From an uncultured Thermoguttaceae bacterium (GTDB lineage Bacteria > Planctomycetota > Planctomycetia > Pirellulales > Thermoguttaceae): 59,838 bases of DNA. Numbering within the stretch: position 1 is the stretch's first letter; each line of letters begins with the position of its first letter. The notes under the pieces were generated by a model. It was given only the letters and a program-made list of their open reading frames with translations, made no database searches and had not been told where the DNA came from. The position numbers and the translations under genes are program-made. Shown piece by piece: positions 19,820 through 28,595 of the stretch. The stretch lies in contig CALFBP010000087.1 in assembly GCA_937951625.1 (NCBI GenBank), forward strand, positions 1 through 59,838, in the 5' to 3' direction.

Positions 19820-20638
19820 ATGGTGTTCGGTTGGTCGAAAGCAGAGCCCCCACCGCCAGAACCGGCCGCCGAGCCTGCGCGCGAGCCGAGCGCGGCTGCG
19901 GACGAAGTGGGGCAACTGATCGCCACGTTGGGGCGGGTGGGGGCGTGGATCGCCGCCGCGAACGAAAAAATCCTCGCCAGCCTGGCCACCAACCAATCCA
20001 CGGCCCGATCCCCCTTGCCAGCCGAAGAGCCCCTGCCGCTGCGGGCGATCGAATCGGCCCTGGCCTCAATGGAAGAGCGAATCGATGCGGCCACGCAGGA
20101 CATCCGCAATGTCCGCGATCTGATCGAACGCCGGTTCGAGCAGTTGGCCGAGCGGCTCGCACCGCCCTCGAGCGAACCCGAGTCGCCCTCCGATTCCGCG
20201 TGGGAGAAAATCGTCCTAGGCCCCGAGATCGCTTCCCAGCCCGGCTTGGCCTTTCAACGTCATCAACTCATCAGCGGTGTACTGGAAGGCGACGGAGCAG
20301 CGTGTGCGTTGGCGGGCCACTTGCTGGTGTTTCGCTCCGCTTCGGCCGAGCGACTCCCGCCCTTGTTGAAGGAGATTGGCGAGGCCTATTACCGATGGCA
20401 ACCGAAGACTAGCCCTGGTCCAAGTCCCTTCGAGGAAGCCCTCGCGGCGTCGCTGCAAAGCGCCTGCGAGGCCGCAGGCTTGCGAAACAGGATCGAGCTG
20501 GTGGAACCGGGCGAGCGGTTCGACGCGGCTCGGCACAACGCCAGCTCGCGGGGCGTGGAAGTCGCGGAGGTCCACGGTTGGATCGTGCTCCGCGACAATG
20601 GGAAAGTGTACACCAAAGCCAACGTGAGCGTGCGCTAG
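19820..20638 (+). CDS. Coiled-coil protein with GrpE-like C-terminus
   Basis: A 272-residue protein starting at an ATG with GGAG 9 bases upstream. After a short Pro/Glu-rich N-terminus, residues 25-140 are strongly helical and heptad-like (AIESALASMEERIDAATQDI, RDLIERRFEQLAERL). A mixed domain follows at 150-220. The last 45 residues (EPGERFDAARHNASSRG, then GWIVLRDNGKVYTKANVSV) resemble the GrpE beta-domain pattern GxxFDPxxHEA...GY...R...A-V-V. GrpE exchanges nucleotide on Hsp70, and the upstream neighbour has the Hsp70/actin fold, so an exchange or adaptor role is attractive. This is inference from weak similarity; the alternative is a plain structural coiled-coil subunit such as a SrfA counterpart. 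Confidence 0.6.
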   Translation: MVFGWSKAEPPPPEPAAEPAREPSAAADEVGQLIATLGRVGAWIAAANEKILASLATNQSTARSPLPAEEPLPLRAIESALASMEERIDAATQDIRNVRDLIERRFEQLAERLAPPSSEPESPSDSAWEKIVLGPEIASQPGLAFQRHQLISGVLEGDGAACALAGHLLVFRSASAERLPPLLKEIGEAYYRWQPKTSPGPSPFEEALAASLQSACEAAGLRNRIELVEPGERFDAARHNASSRGVEVAEVHGWIVLRDNGKVYTKANVSVR

Positions 20639-20687
20639 GCCGGCAAAAACGCACGAGGCGGCCCGCTGGCGAGCTGAAGCAGGCACC

Positions 20688-22352
20688 ATGAAGACCTACC
20701 GTTGTACGTCCTGCGGTTTCGAGGTTCAGCGGCCCACGCTGCCGATGAAATGCCCCCAATGCCAGCGTCAGGCAGTCAATCTTTTTCGCGAGGTGAAAAC
20801 TGCTTCATCCCCCCCGCCGCCGCTCTCGTCGCCGCCAAGAATTTCCGACGGCCCGCCGGCCCGGCCAGGCGTGTCTCCCGCCGCGGCGAAGACTCCGCCG
20901 CCGTTGCCGAAAGCATCGCCGCAACCGCCGCCTTCGGCGTCGTCCGCCGCACCCTCCGCAGCCTCGCCCTCCGCGGCCCAGCCGCAGCCTCCACCGCCGT
21001 TGCCCCAGCAGCCGTCGCCCCAGCCGCCGACCGCGGCGTCAAGTCCGTCCTCCCCGTCGGTCAAGTCCAAATCCCGGACGCTCCCGCGTGCGAAGGCGTT
21101 GGAGGATACTCTAGACGCGGGGCAAGCGTTCTCCTCGACCTCCGCGAAGCCGGCGGCATCTGCGACCTTCGATGAGGCCCAGCAGGCGTCCCTGCTCGGT
21201 ACGCCAGCGGCCCCGAAGTCCCGGGCCCGGCCGGTGCCAACGCGTCCGCCGCAATTCGTTTGGGCCTTTCCACAACAGCCGGTGGCGGCCGGTGAGGCTT
21301 TTCCGATGAAGAATGCCCCGGTGGTTGACGTTGCCGGTCGATGCATCGTCTGTCATCAAGGCCGTTTGTACGCCTTGATCGAGGATCAGGGCCGGCCCCG
21401 GGTGATTTGGGATTATGTCATCAACGCGCACGTGCCCGGTCCCCTGGTCATCGCGCCCGATGGGACCCTTCGCGCCCACGCCGCCGATGGATTGCTCCAT
21501 GCCCTGAATGCGGAAGGGAAACACGTGTTCTTGCCTGCCCAAGTGGGCGAACCACTAGGCTGGGCCGCGCCCATCGTCGATCGCGCCGGGAATACCTTCG
21601 TTTGCAGTTACGAAGGCGGATTGCTCCGCGTGGATCCGCAGGGCAAGCCAGCGCGGCCGCTTTTTTTTCGCTCGCGCCGCAAGTTCGATGCTCCAGGACT
21701 TCTCGTAGGCAACCTGCTTTACCTGGGTTCCGAAGATCCCTACGTGGTCGCCATCGATGTGAGTGGCCCGAGCGGCGAAGCTGTGTGGAACACGACAGCC
21801 GAGCAGGGCTTGGTGGGCGGGTGCGTGAACTCCTCGCCCGCCCTCGCGGCCGACGGCTCGATCGTGGTGGCCGTGCGTGGCGAAACGGTCGTGGCACTCG
21901 ATCCCAGCGGTTCTCTGGCTTGGCGCCTGGACATGCCCGGACAGGTGCTGGGCTCCCCGGTGATTGACCGCCACGGCCATATCCATGTCGGTGTCAGCCA
22001 AGCCCCATGGGGCAAGACGCCCAGCGGCGGACTGGTTTGTATCGACGGCAACTCGCACCGCGTCCGCTGGCAGTACGAAACGCGAGCCCCTGTCGAATCC
22101 ACGCCCGTCATCGGCGACGACGATGTGCTCTACTTCGGCGACAACTCGGGCCTGGTCCACGCTGTCGACCTACAAGGAAAGGTGCAATGGACCGCCCAGT
22201 TCGAAGCCGCCGTCCGATCGCCTGGCGCGTTGATCGCTCCCCATCGTGTGGCTTTCGGCCTGGACAACGGCACCCTAGTGGTGCTGGAATGCTCGTCCAA
22301 AGCTTTGGCGGCTGAGGGCTGGCCAAGCTCGCAAATTCGCGTGCTGCCTTGA
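20688..22352 (+). CDS. Zinc-ribbon protein with PQQ-like beta-propeller
   Basis: A 554-residue protein. A small zinc ribbon lies at the very N-terminus (Cys6, Cys9, Cys22, Cys25; TLPMKCPQCQRQ), then a long Pro/Ala/Ser linker (about 40-185). A PQQ-like/WD-type beta-propeller fills residues 195-550, built of blades such as GNTFVCSYEGGLLRVDPQG, VVAIDVSG and DDDVLYFGDNSGLVHAVDLQ. No signal peptide or membrane helix is visible, so it is probably cytoplasmic, which is unusual for this propeller class. It starts 49 bases after the GrpE-like gene and is likely the last gene of the five-gene locus. A scaffold or sensor role is a guess; nothing shows that PQQ is bound. Confidence 0.75.
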   Translation: MKTYRCTSCGFEVQRPTLPMKCPQCQRQAVNLFREVKTASSPPPPLSSPPRISDGPPARPGVSPAAAKTPPPLPKASPQPPPSASSAAPSAASPSAAQPQPPPPLPQQPSPQPPTAASSPSSPSVKSKSRTLPRAKALEDTLDAGQAFSSTSAKPAASATFDEAQQASLLGTPAAPKSRARPVPTRPPQFVWAFPQQPVAAGEAFPMKNAPVVDVAGRCIVCHQGRLYALIEDQGRPRVIWDYVINAHVPGPLVIAPDGTLRAHAADGLLHALNAEGKHVFLPAQVGEPLGWAAPIVDRAGNTFVCSYEGGLLRVDPQGKPARPLFFRSRRKFDAPGLLVGNLLYLGSEDPYVVAIDVSGPSGEAVWNTTAEQGLVGGCVNSSPALAADGSIVVAVRGETVVALDPSGSLAWRLDMPGQVLGSPVIDRHGHIHVGVSQAPWGKTPSGGLVCIDGNSHRVRWQYETRAPVESTPVIGDDDVLYFGDNSGLVHAVDLQGKVQWTAQFEAAVRSPGALIAPHRVAFGLDNGTLVVLECSSKALAAEGWPSSQIRVLP

Positions 22353-22510
22353 CCGGCTGGGGTGTTAGGAACGGATTCTGAGGGACCCTCGACTGGGGGG
22401 TCAAGTCTACACTTCGGGAGGCGGCCCGCTTTCGAAGCTCAGCGCGGCGACCTAAAATGGGCTTTTTGCGAGGGCGCGTGCCTCGCATTGCGGACCAGGA
22501 TGGAAATTCG

Positions 22511-24226
22511 ATGACCAAGCATATATTCGTCACGGGCGGGGTGGTAAGCTCCCTAGGAAAGGGGTTGACCAGCGCCTCGATCGGCATGTTGCTGGAGCGG
22601 CGAGGCCTCTCGGTGCGGATGCAAAAGATCGACCCTTATCTGAACGTCGATCCCGGGACCATGAGCCCTTACCAGCATGGCGAAGTGTACGTGCTGGACG
22701 ACGGCAGCGAGACGGATCTGGATCTAGGGCATTACCAGCGATTCACCAATAGCCCCCTCACCCGCGATAGCAATTACACGACCGGCCAAATCTACCTTTC
22801 GGTGATCAACAAGGAGCGCCGCGGGGAATTCCTCGGCCAGACCGTGCAGGTCATTCCCCACATCACCAACGAAATCAAAAGCGCGATTTCCAAGTTGGAC
22901 GGCGAGGACGTGGACGTCGTGATCACCGAGATCGGCGGCACGGTGGGCGACATCGAGAGCCAGCCCTTCTTGGAGGCGATCCGCCAGTTCGCCCTCGATA
23001 TCGGTAAGGAGAACTGCCTGTACATCCACCTGACCCTCGTGCCCTACCTGAAAGCGGCAGGCGAATTGAAGACCAAGCCTACGCAACATTCCGTGGGCCA
23101 GTTACGGCAGATCGGCATCCAGCCCGACATCCTCATCTGCCGCACCGAACGGAGCCTGAGCCGCGACGAGCGGGCGAAAATCGGCCTGTTTTGCAACGTG
23201 CCGGTGGATGCCGTCATCGAGGAAAAGGACAAGGATTTTTCTGTCTACGAGGTTCCCATCAGTCTGGTTGACCACGGCCTCGACGAGTTGATCGTCCGCA
23301 AATTGGGACTCAAGGCCGGCAAACTGATGTTGGACGATTGGCGCGATTTGATCCATCGCTTGCGCAATCCGGAACACGAAATCAGCATCGCCGTGGTGGG
23401 CAAGTATTCCGAACACCGCGACGCCTACAAGTCGATTTACGAGGCCCTCGACCACGGCGGCATTGCTCACAAGGCCCAGGTCCGCATCCAGCGCATCCAT
23501 AGCGAATTGGTCGAGCAGGAAGGTCCGGAACGATTGCTCTCGGGCGTGGACGGCGTGCTGGTGCCGGGCGGGTTCGGCGAACGGGGCATCTCGGGAAAGC
23601 TGGAAGCGATTCGCTTCGCCCGAGTCCGGGGCATTCCTTTCTTTGGCATCTGCCTGGGCATGCAATGCGCCGCGATCGAGTTCGCCCGCAATGTGATTGG
23701 CTTGGAAGGCGCCCATTCCACCGAGTTCGACAAGAACTGCCCGCACCCGGTCATCTGTTTGCTGGACGAACAGAGGTCGATCACCCAGATGGGCGGGACG
23801 ATGCGTCTGGGGGCCCATCCGGCGGTGCTCGTGCCCGACAGCACGGCGGCCCGGTGCTACGGAACGCTGCACATTTCCGAGCGGCATCGCCACCGCTACG
23901 AGTTCAACAATGCTTATCGTGAGCAATTCGCGGCCCATGGAATGCAGGTGATGGGCACCAGCCCGGACGGCTCGCTGGTGGAAGTCATCGGGCTGCCGTC
24001 TCACCCCTGGTTCGTGGCCGTCCAGTTCCATCCCGAGTTCAAGTCGCAACCCACGCGACCCCACCCTCTGTTTGCCGGATTCGTCGGGGCCGCGGTCCAG
24101 CGTCGGCTGTCGCGCTCCGCGGAGAAGACAAAGCCCTTGCCAGTGGCTTCGCAGGGCGACGGTAACAGGGACGGCCGGAGCTCGCAGGGTGCAACACCAA
24201 CGGCTCAGGAGGATCTTGCGCGATGA
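22511..24226 (+). CDS. pyrG: CTP synthase
   Basis: A 571-residue CTP synthase, which aminates UTP to CTP with ATP and glutamine. The synthetase domain opens with [20 protein letters not shown] and has [20 protein letters not shown]. The glutamine amidotransferase domain has the nucleophile Cys in [12 protein letters not shown] and the His/Glu pair in VQFHPEF. I start at the ATG at 22511, where the family begins; the 18 codons upstream are not conserved. After PHPLFAGFV the protein continues for about 45 residues, including a polar tail absent from the E. coli enzyme. The stop overlaps the next start as ATGA, so the DUF1844 gene is translationally coupled. Confidence 0.97.
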   Translation: MTKHIFVTGGVVSSLGKGLTSASIGMLLERRGLSVRMQKIDPYLNVDPGTMSPYQHGEVYVLDDGSETDLDLGHYQRFTNSPLTRDSNYTTGQIYLSVINKERRGEFLGQTVQVIPHITNEIKSAISKLDGEDVDVVITEIGGTVGDIESQPFLEAIRQFALDIGKENCLYIHLTLVPYLKAAGELKTKPTQHSVGQLRQIGIQPDILICRTERSLSRDERAKIGLFCNVPVDAVIEEKDKDFSVYEVPISLVDHGLDELIVRKLGLKAGKLMLDDWRDLIHRLRNPEHEISIAVVGKYSEHRDAYKSIYEALDHGGIAHKAQVRIQRIHSELVEQEGPERLLSGVDGVLVPGGFGERGISGKLEAIRFARVRGIPFFGICLGMQCAAIEFARNVIGLEGAHSTEFDKNCPHPVICLLDEQRSITQMGGTMRLGAHPAVLVPDSTAARCYGTLHISERHRHRYEFNNAYREQFAAHGMQVMGTSPDGSLVEVIGLPSHPWFVAVQFHPEFKSQPTRPHPLFAGFVGAAVQRRLSRSAEKTKPLPVASQGDGNRDGRSSQGATPTAQEDLAR

Positions 24227-24630
24227 ATGAAAACCCTGGTCAAGCGAAGGAAAAAAAGATCATCGTCGATGAGGATTGGAAAGCCCAAGTCGAGGCCGAG
24301 AAACAAGCGGCCAAGGCAGCGGCGCAGGCCCAACAAACCAGTGCCGAAAAGCGCGCCAAAGGCCCCTTGCCGCCCCCTTCCTTGAGCCTGCTAGCCAGCT
24401 CCCTGGGAATGCAGGCCATGGTCGCCATGGGGCTGGTCGTCGGCCCCGATGGGCAAAAGCTGGAAGTCGACCTCGACGAAGCCAAGCACGCTATCGACAT
24501 GCTGGACGTGCTCTGGCAAAAAACCGAGGGCAACCGCACCGCGGAGGAAACCGCCATGCTCGACAACCTCCTCCACGAATTGCGACTGAGCTATGTCCAG
24601 GTCCAGGCCCTTGGCCAAAAGATCGGTTGA
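24223..24630 (+). CDS. DUF1844 family protein
   Basis: A 135-residue protein overlapping pyrG by 4 bases, with AGGAGG 10 bases upstream of the ATG. The N-terminal half is charged and Ala/Lys-rich (about residues 9-50). The conserved DUF1844 core follows: [17 protein letters not shown], then [20 protein letters not shown] and [23 protein letters not shown]1844 proteins are small cytoplasmic proteins of unknown function in several phyla including Planctomycetes and Acidobacteria. The overlap implies co-expression with CTP synthase but does not reveal the role. Confidence 0.88.
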   Translation: MNENPGQAKEKKIIVDEDWKAQVEAEKQAAKAAAQAQQTSAEKRAKGPLPPPSLSLLASSLGMQAMVAMGLVVGPDGQKLEVDLDEAKHAIDMLDVLWQKTEGNRTAEETAMLDNLLHELRLSYVQVQALGQKIG

Positions 24631-24892
24631 TCCGGCCGCAAGATGGGTGGTACAGCGGTTCTCTCTTTTTGCGGTGTGCTACAGAAAACCGTCATCGAGC
24701 GATGGCTACGTTCGCGTGCGGAAGTAGTTTTCAAGATCGATGCCCAAGGGGCCCCGCTTCTGTCGAATCGGGGCGTCCGCTGGGGCGTCTGATCGATCCA
24801 GTCGATCACAACAATCCACCCTGCTTCCGGCAGCTTTCCTGCCTGGCATTCTTCCGTGAATAGGAGGAGGAGACGCCTCCCGTTCGACGGCA

Positions 24893-26107
24893 CTACGACA
24901 GCATCGCCAGCCGCGCCAGGTTCAGCACGTGCTTGGCGCAGAGGACCTTCAACAGCGCCGGGTGGGCGGCGAACGGAACGGCCTGCACGGCGACGCCGCT
25001 CGGACTGGCCAAGGCGTAGTGGAACGGTTTAGGCTCCGCGGGCGGGGGATCGAGCGCAGGGAAAGGGCCGGCGCAGAGACCATAGTCCGCCCCAAACCGC
25101 TTACGGCAGGCCTCGGCCATGGTGGAAACGTCCGGAGGACTCACGCCGAGAACCTTCTGGACCGTAGCCTCGTCGCCCAACACCAAGCCGCCGCGGTAAC
25201 AGGGATCGTTGCCGGCCGCGGCGCCGAGCCAGTCGGCCAGCAGGCCCGCGGTCCCCCATTCCACGGTCGCCAACGTTTGCTTCCGCTGTCGCAACAATCG
25301 GACGACGGCGTCCTGAAGCTCGTCGTCCTCTTCGCCGAAGACCAGGTTGCCCAGGCACTTGCGGATGGTCTCCACAGTCGGTTCCATGGCCGCCAGGGCC
25401 GCTTCTTCAGTAGGCCCGGACGCCGTGATGCGAAAGATGATCGTCGCCTGGCTGGCGTTGATGCCCACGCGGGGTTCGCGTCCGCGCCGAACCAAATCGG
25501 GCAGCATGGCCTCCATTTGGCTCTCGCCCACGCCGAAACACTTGATCCGCCGATGCCGGATCACCTGCCGTCCCGCGCCTGCCTTGCGAAGCTCGTGGAC
25601 CACCGTGCCGAGCCACATTTCCTTCATCTCGGCGGGCACGCCAGGCAAAGCGAAGAAACGACATGAGGCTCGACCAGGGCGGGGAATTTCGAGGTCGATG
25701 CCCGGGGCCGTGCCGTTGGGGTTGGGGACCACGCGGCTTCCCTCGGGAAACAGGGCCTGCGACTCGTTTCGCTGGGGCATTTCCCGCTTTCGCCGCGCAA
25801 AGAGGGCCCGAATTTGTTCCAAGGCGCCGGCATCGAGCACGAGCTTGCGGCCCGTAGCTTGGGCCAGGGCCTGGCGGGTCAGGTCGTCGGCCGTCGGCCC
25901 CAGACCGCCCGTGGTCACGATCACGTCCGCCCGGTCGATCGCCAAGCGGAACACGCCGACCATGGCCTCCAGCTCGTCCCCCACACCGGAATGATACAGT
26001 ACGCGGATGCCCATCTCCTCCAAACGCTGGGCAAGCCACTGACAGTTCGTGTCCAGGATCTGCCCACTGATGATTTCATCGCCGATGGAAATCACTTCCG
26101 CGTGCAT
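24893..26107 (-). CDS. cinA: CinA-like protein with degenerate amidase motif
   Basis: A 404-residue CinA family protein. The N-terminal molybdopterin-binding-like (COG1058) domain is intact: AEVISIGDEIISGQILDTN, VIVTTGGLGPTADDLTRQAL and FALPGVPAEMKEMW. The C-terminal nicotinamide-nucleotide amidase domain is present in outline (RQRKQTLATVEWGTAGLLAD, YRGGLVLGD), but the usual AESCTGG active-site motif reads VEWGTAG, so the catalytic Ser is absent. It may keep the COG1058 pyrophosphatase function without deamidase activity. The ATG at 26107 matches the family N-terminus. It lies 13 bases downstream of the DUF1080 gene in the same direction, so both may share a transcript. Confidence 0.88.
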   Translation of the reverse strand: MHAEVISIGDEIISGQILDTNCQWLAQRLEEMGIRVLYHSGVGDELEAMVGVFRLAIDRADVIVTTGGLGPTADDLTRQALAQATGRKLVLDAGALEQIRALFARRKREMPQRNESQALFPEGSRVVPNPNGTAPGIDLEIPRPGRASCRFFALPGVPAEMKEMWLGTVVHELRKAGAGRQVIRHRRIKCFGVGESQMEAMLPDLVRRGREPRVGINASQATIIFRITASGPTEEAALAAMEPTVETIRKCLGNLVFGEEDDELQDAVVRLLRQRKQTLATVEWGTAGLLADWLGAAAGNDPCYRGGLVLGDEATVQKVLGVSPPDVSTMAEACRKRFGADYGLCAGPFPALDPPPAEPKPFHYALASPSGVAVQAVPFAAHPALLKVLCAKHVLNLARLAMLS

Positions 26108-26120
26108 GCGCCTTGCCCAT

Positions 26121-26738
26121 CTATTCGGCGATCTCGATGTCCTTGAACATCACTTCGTTGACCGTGCCCGAGTGCATTTGCAGGGCGAAGTGGCCCACGG
26201 TACGGCCCTGGTAGTCCTTCAATTCGCACGTCGTCTGGCCGTTGACCTTCACGACGATATGCCCGCCGTGGGCCGAAATTTCCATCTCGTTCCAGTCATT
26301 GGGTTTGTAGACCTTTTTTTCGGCCTCCGGATCGGGTTTGGCCAGCCAGCCGCGGCCGTAGCTCTCGTAGATGCGTCCCAAACCGCTGCCGGGCGGTCCC
26401 ACTTGGACCTGGAGGTTGTGGGCCTCGTCCGGTTCCTTGAAGATCGTGCGGATGTAAAAGCCGCTGTCGCCGGAAATGAACTTGAACTTGAAGCGGACGG
26501 TGAAATCTTGGAACGTCTGGTCGCTGAACAACAGGCCGTAGAGTTTTTCGTTGTTGGCCCGGCCGACAAACGCGCCGTCCTCCACGGTCCACTTGCCGTG
26601 CCCCACCGCATGCCAGCCCGCCAAGGTCTTGCCGTCCATCAACGGTTTCCACTTCTTCTCCTCGCCGGCCAAGCCTGCGGTCTGCCATCCCAACAAGACC
26701 GCCACCAACCCCATTACCAAACCTGCTGAACACTTCAT
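26121..26738 (-). CDS. Secreted DUF1080 (3-keto-disaccharide hydrolase) protein
   Basis: A 205-residue exported protein. A signal peptide covers about residues 1-24 (LVMGLVAVLLGWQTAGLAGE). The rest is a single concanavalin-like jelly roll: WKPLMDGKTLAGWHAVGHGK, FTVRFKFKFISGDSGFYIR and DWNEMEISAHGGHIVVKVNG, the standard DUF1080 pattern. Some members hydrolyse 3-keto-glycosides; the family is greatly expanded in Planctomycetes. GGAGGTG stands about 7 bases before the chosen ATG; the frame is open far upstream but runs into the MFS gene, so that part is not coding. The precise substrate is not readable. Confidence 0.9.
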   Translation of the reverse strand: MKCSAGLVMGLVAVLLGWQTAGLAGEEKKWKPLMDGKTLAGWHAVGHGKWTVEDGAFVGRANNEKLYGLLFSDQTFQDFTVRFKFKFISGDSGFYIRTIFKEPDEAHNLQVQVGPPGSGLGRIYESYGRGWLAKPDPEAEKKVYKPNDWNEMEISAHGGHIVVKVNGQTTCELKDYQGRTVGHFALQMHSGTVNEVMFKDIEIAE

Positions 26739-26964
26739 CCGCTGCACCTCCCACGCTGGATTTCCGAGTGGCACGAACGTCCGAACCCGAGGGAATTCCC
26801 CCGCCGATTGCTTCAGAATAATAGCCGTCCACACACCGGTCAACTTGCGGTGAAGAGGGGAATTGCGGCGATGAAGGAAGATCATGGATTCGCCCGCTTG
26901 GATTCGGCTGGAGACGCACGGGGCGTGCTGGGGTGGAATCCCGGCGGCGGGAAATCGCGGCGGA

Positions 26965-28269
26965 TTACGCTTGATCAGGCGGTTCGGGCAAGAGCAGGGC
27001 GATGCCGGCCGCCGGCAGGAATACGAATGAGGCGTAGAACAAGGCCGGCCGGTGGTCGCCCAACTGCGAAAACAAGCCGAAAAACACCGTCCCTCCCGCC
27101 GCCACGATGCGGCCAATGTTGTAACAAAACCCCGCCCCCGTGGTCCGTAGCAGCGTCGGGAACAAGGGCGGCAGGTACATCGTGAACAACCCGAACAAGC
27201 CCGCGCACGCCCCCGCTCCCGCCAGTAACCAGAACTGGGTCCAGTGCGAAAGCGGTTCCCCATAGTCGAAATAGGCCGCGGCCATCACGCCCCAGTAGGC
27301 CACGCACATCCAGGAAATCGTCTTGCGATAGCCGATGTACTGTGCGATCCAACCGGCAAGAAAATTGCCCGCGATCGACGCCACCATCACCAGGATCATC
27401 GCCAAGCTCAAAAATCGCGTGCGTTCGGCATCTGTCCAATGGGCGATGTCGGGCAGGTTGCGGAGGTGTTGCAGGAACCAGTACATGAAGGCCCAGTGCG
27501 CGGTCAGTGAAAACGCGCAGACCAGGATCGTCAACACCGTCGTGCGCCGTACCGCGCCGCGGAACAAGTCGCTGAGGCGGGGCAGGGCGTCGCGCGACTG
27601 GGAGCGGGCCGTGTGCCACTCTTCCGGCTCGGGCACCGCGCGGCGAATCCAGAGCACGAGCAACGCCGGCAGGATGCCGACCAGGAAGACTACCCGGTAT
27701 TCGTAGTACGCATATTTCTCGCCAAAGGGAATGAGCGACAATAGCGCCACCGCCACCATGGCCAACAGCACCCCGATGTTCACCGCGCTTTGCAGCGTGG
27801 CCGCGATCCAGGGCCGCCACCGTTTGGGCCAGGTCTCGGAAAGCAGCGACGCCCCCACCGCCCATTCCCCACCAATCCCCAACGCCGCCAGAAAGCGACA
27901 CAACAGCAGATGCCACCACGTTTGCGCGAAGAACGACAGCCCGGTGAACAAGGCGTAGGCGAGGATCGTGAGCATCAACGCGCGGACCCGGCCCAGTCGG
28001 TCGCCGATCCGACCGAAGAGTCCCCCGCCCAGGGCCCAGCCGAGCAAAAACGACGCTTGGATTACCGACCCGTAATAGCCCACGTCCGGATGACGCACGT
28101 CGCTCACCATGAGCAACTGGGCCACGAAGGGGGTGGCCACCAGCGTGTAAAGGTGCATGTCCAAGCCGTCGAACAGCCACCCCAGCCAGGCCGCAATCCC
28201 CGACCTCCACTGTTGGGGCGAAAGATCAGAAAGCCGGCTCGCCTCCCGGCCGGAATCGACGCTGCCCAT
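26965..28269 (-). CDS. MFS transporter, metabolite:H+ symporter type
   Basis: A 434-residue inner-membrane transporter with about 12 transmembrane helices. The loop 2-3 MFS signature is GRIGDRLGRVRALML, and helix 4-5 has GIGGEWAVGASLLSETWPKRWR, typical of the metabolite:H+ symporter (MHS/sialate/aromatic acid) branch. The N-terminal QQWRSGIAAWLGWLFDGLDM also fits. I begin at the ATG at 28269, because the upstream residues are Arg-rich and nonconserved. It probably imports an organic acid or sugar acid with protons. It lies 226 bases upstream of the DUF1080 gene in the same direction, so a role in uptake of sugar breakdown products is possible but unproven. Confidence 0.9.
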   Translation of the reverse strand: MGSVDSGREASRLSDLSPQQWRSGIAAWLGWLFDGLDMHLYTLVATPFVAQLLMVSDVRHPDVGYYGSVIQASFLLGWALGGGLFGRIGDRLGRVRALMLTILAYALFTGLSFFAQTWWHLLLCRFLAALGIGGEWAVGASLLSETWPKRWRPWIAATLQSAVNIGVLLAMVAVALLSLIPFGEKYAYYEYRVVFLVGILPALLVLWIRRAVPEPEEWHTARSQSRDALPRLSDLFRGAVRRTTVLTILVCAFSLTAHWAFMYWFLQHLRNLPDIAHWTDAERTRFLSLAMILVMVASIAGNFLAGWIAQYIGYRKTISWMCVAYWGVMAAAYFDYGEPLSHWTQFWLLAGAGACAGLFGLFTMYLPPLFPTLLRTTGAGFCYNIGRIVAAGGTVFFGLFSQLGDHRPALFYASFVFLPAAGIALLLPEPPDQA

Positions 28270-28595
28270 GGTCGCGGTCTCGAAAGAATGCCTAGTGCGC
28301 GGCGCCCGTCGCGGAGGGCCTCGGACGCTGCAACTCTCCGTCGCGGAAGTCGCCCAGAACAACGCGGCCTACGCTAGTGTGTCGAGCAAGGCATGTCAAG
28401 CACCAATGACGAAAGAACGTCGGGTGCCACTGCTGAACAAGCCAGCAAGTGGCACTCGGCCGGCGAGACTTGGATTTCAGATTGCCCGACTTCGCGGGGA
28501 GCTGAATGCAGGTTGGGTGGGGCTCGTACAGGGTCTTGACGGCCCGCGGCCACAGTGATAAGGTCGCTTTCACTTCAGGCCCCGGGGAAGGCATC
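28270..28595. other. Divergent intergenic region
   Basis: 326 bases between the leftward MFS gene and the rightward GYF-domain gene. It must hold both promoters. I could not pick out convincing -35/-10 boxes or a riboswitch-like fold. Confidence 0.4.

Noticed and set aside
24631..24892. Intrinsic terminator after the DUF1844 gene
   Set aside because: Only a short GGAGG...CCTCC stem near 24865-24883 is visible, with no T-run, so I did not call it.
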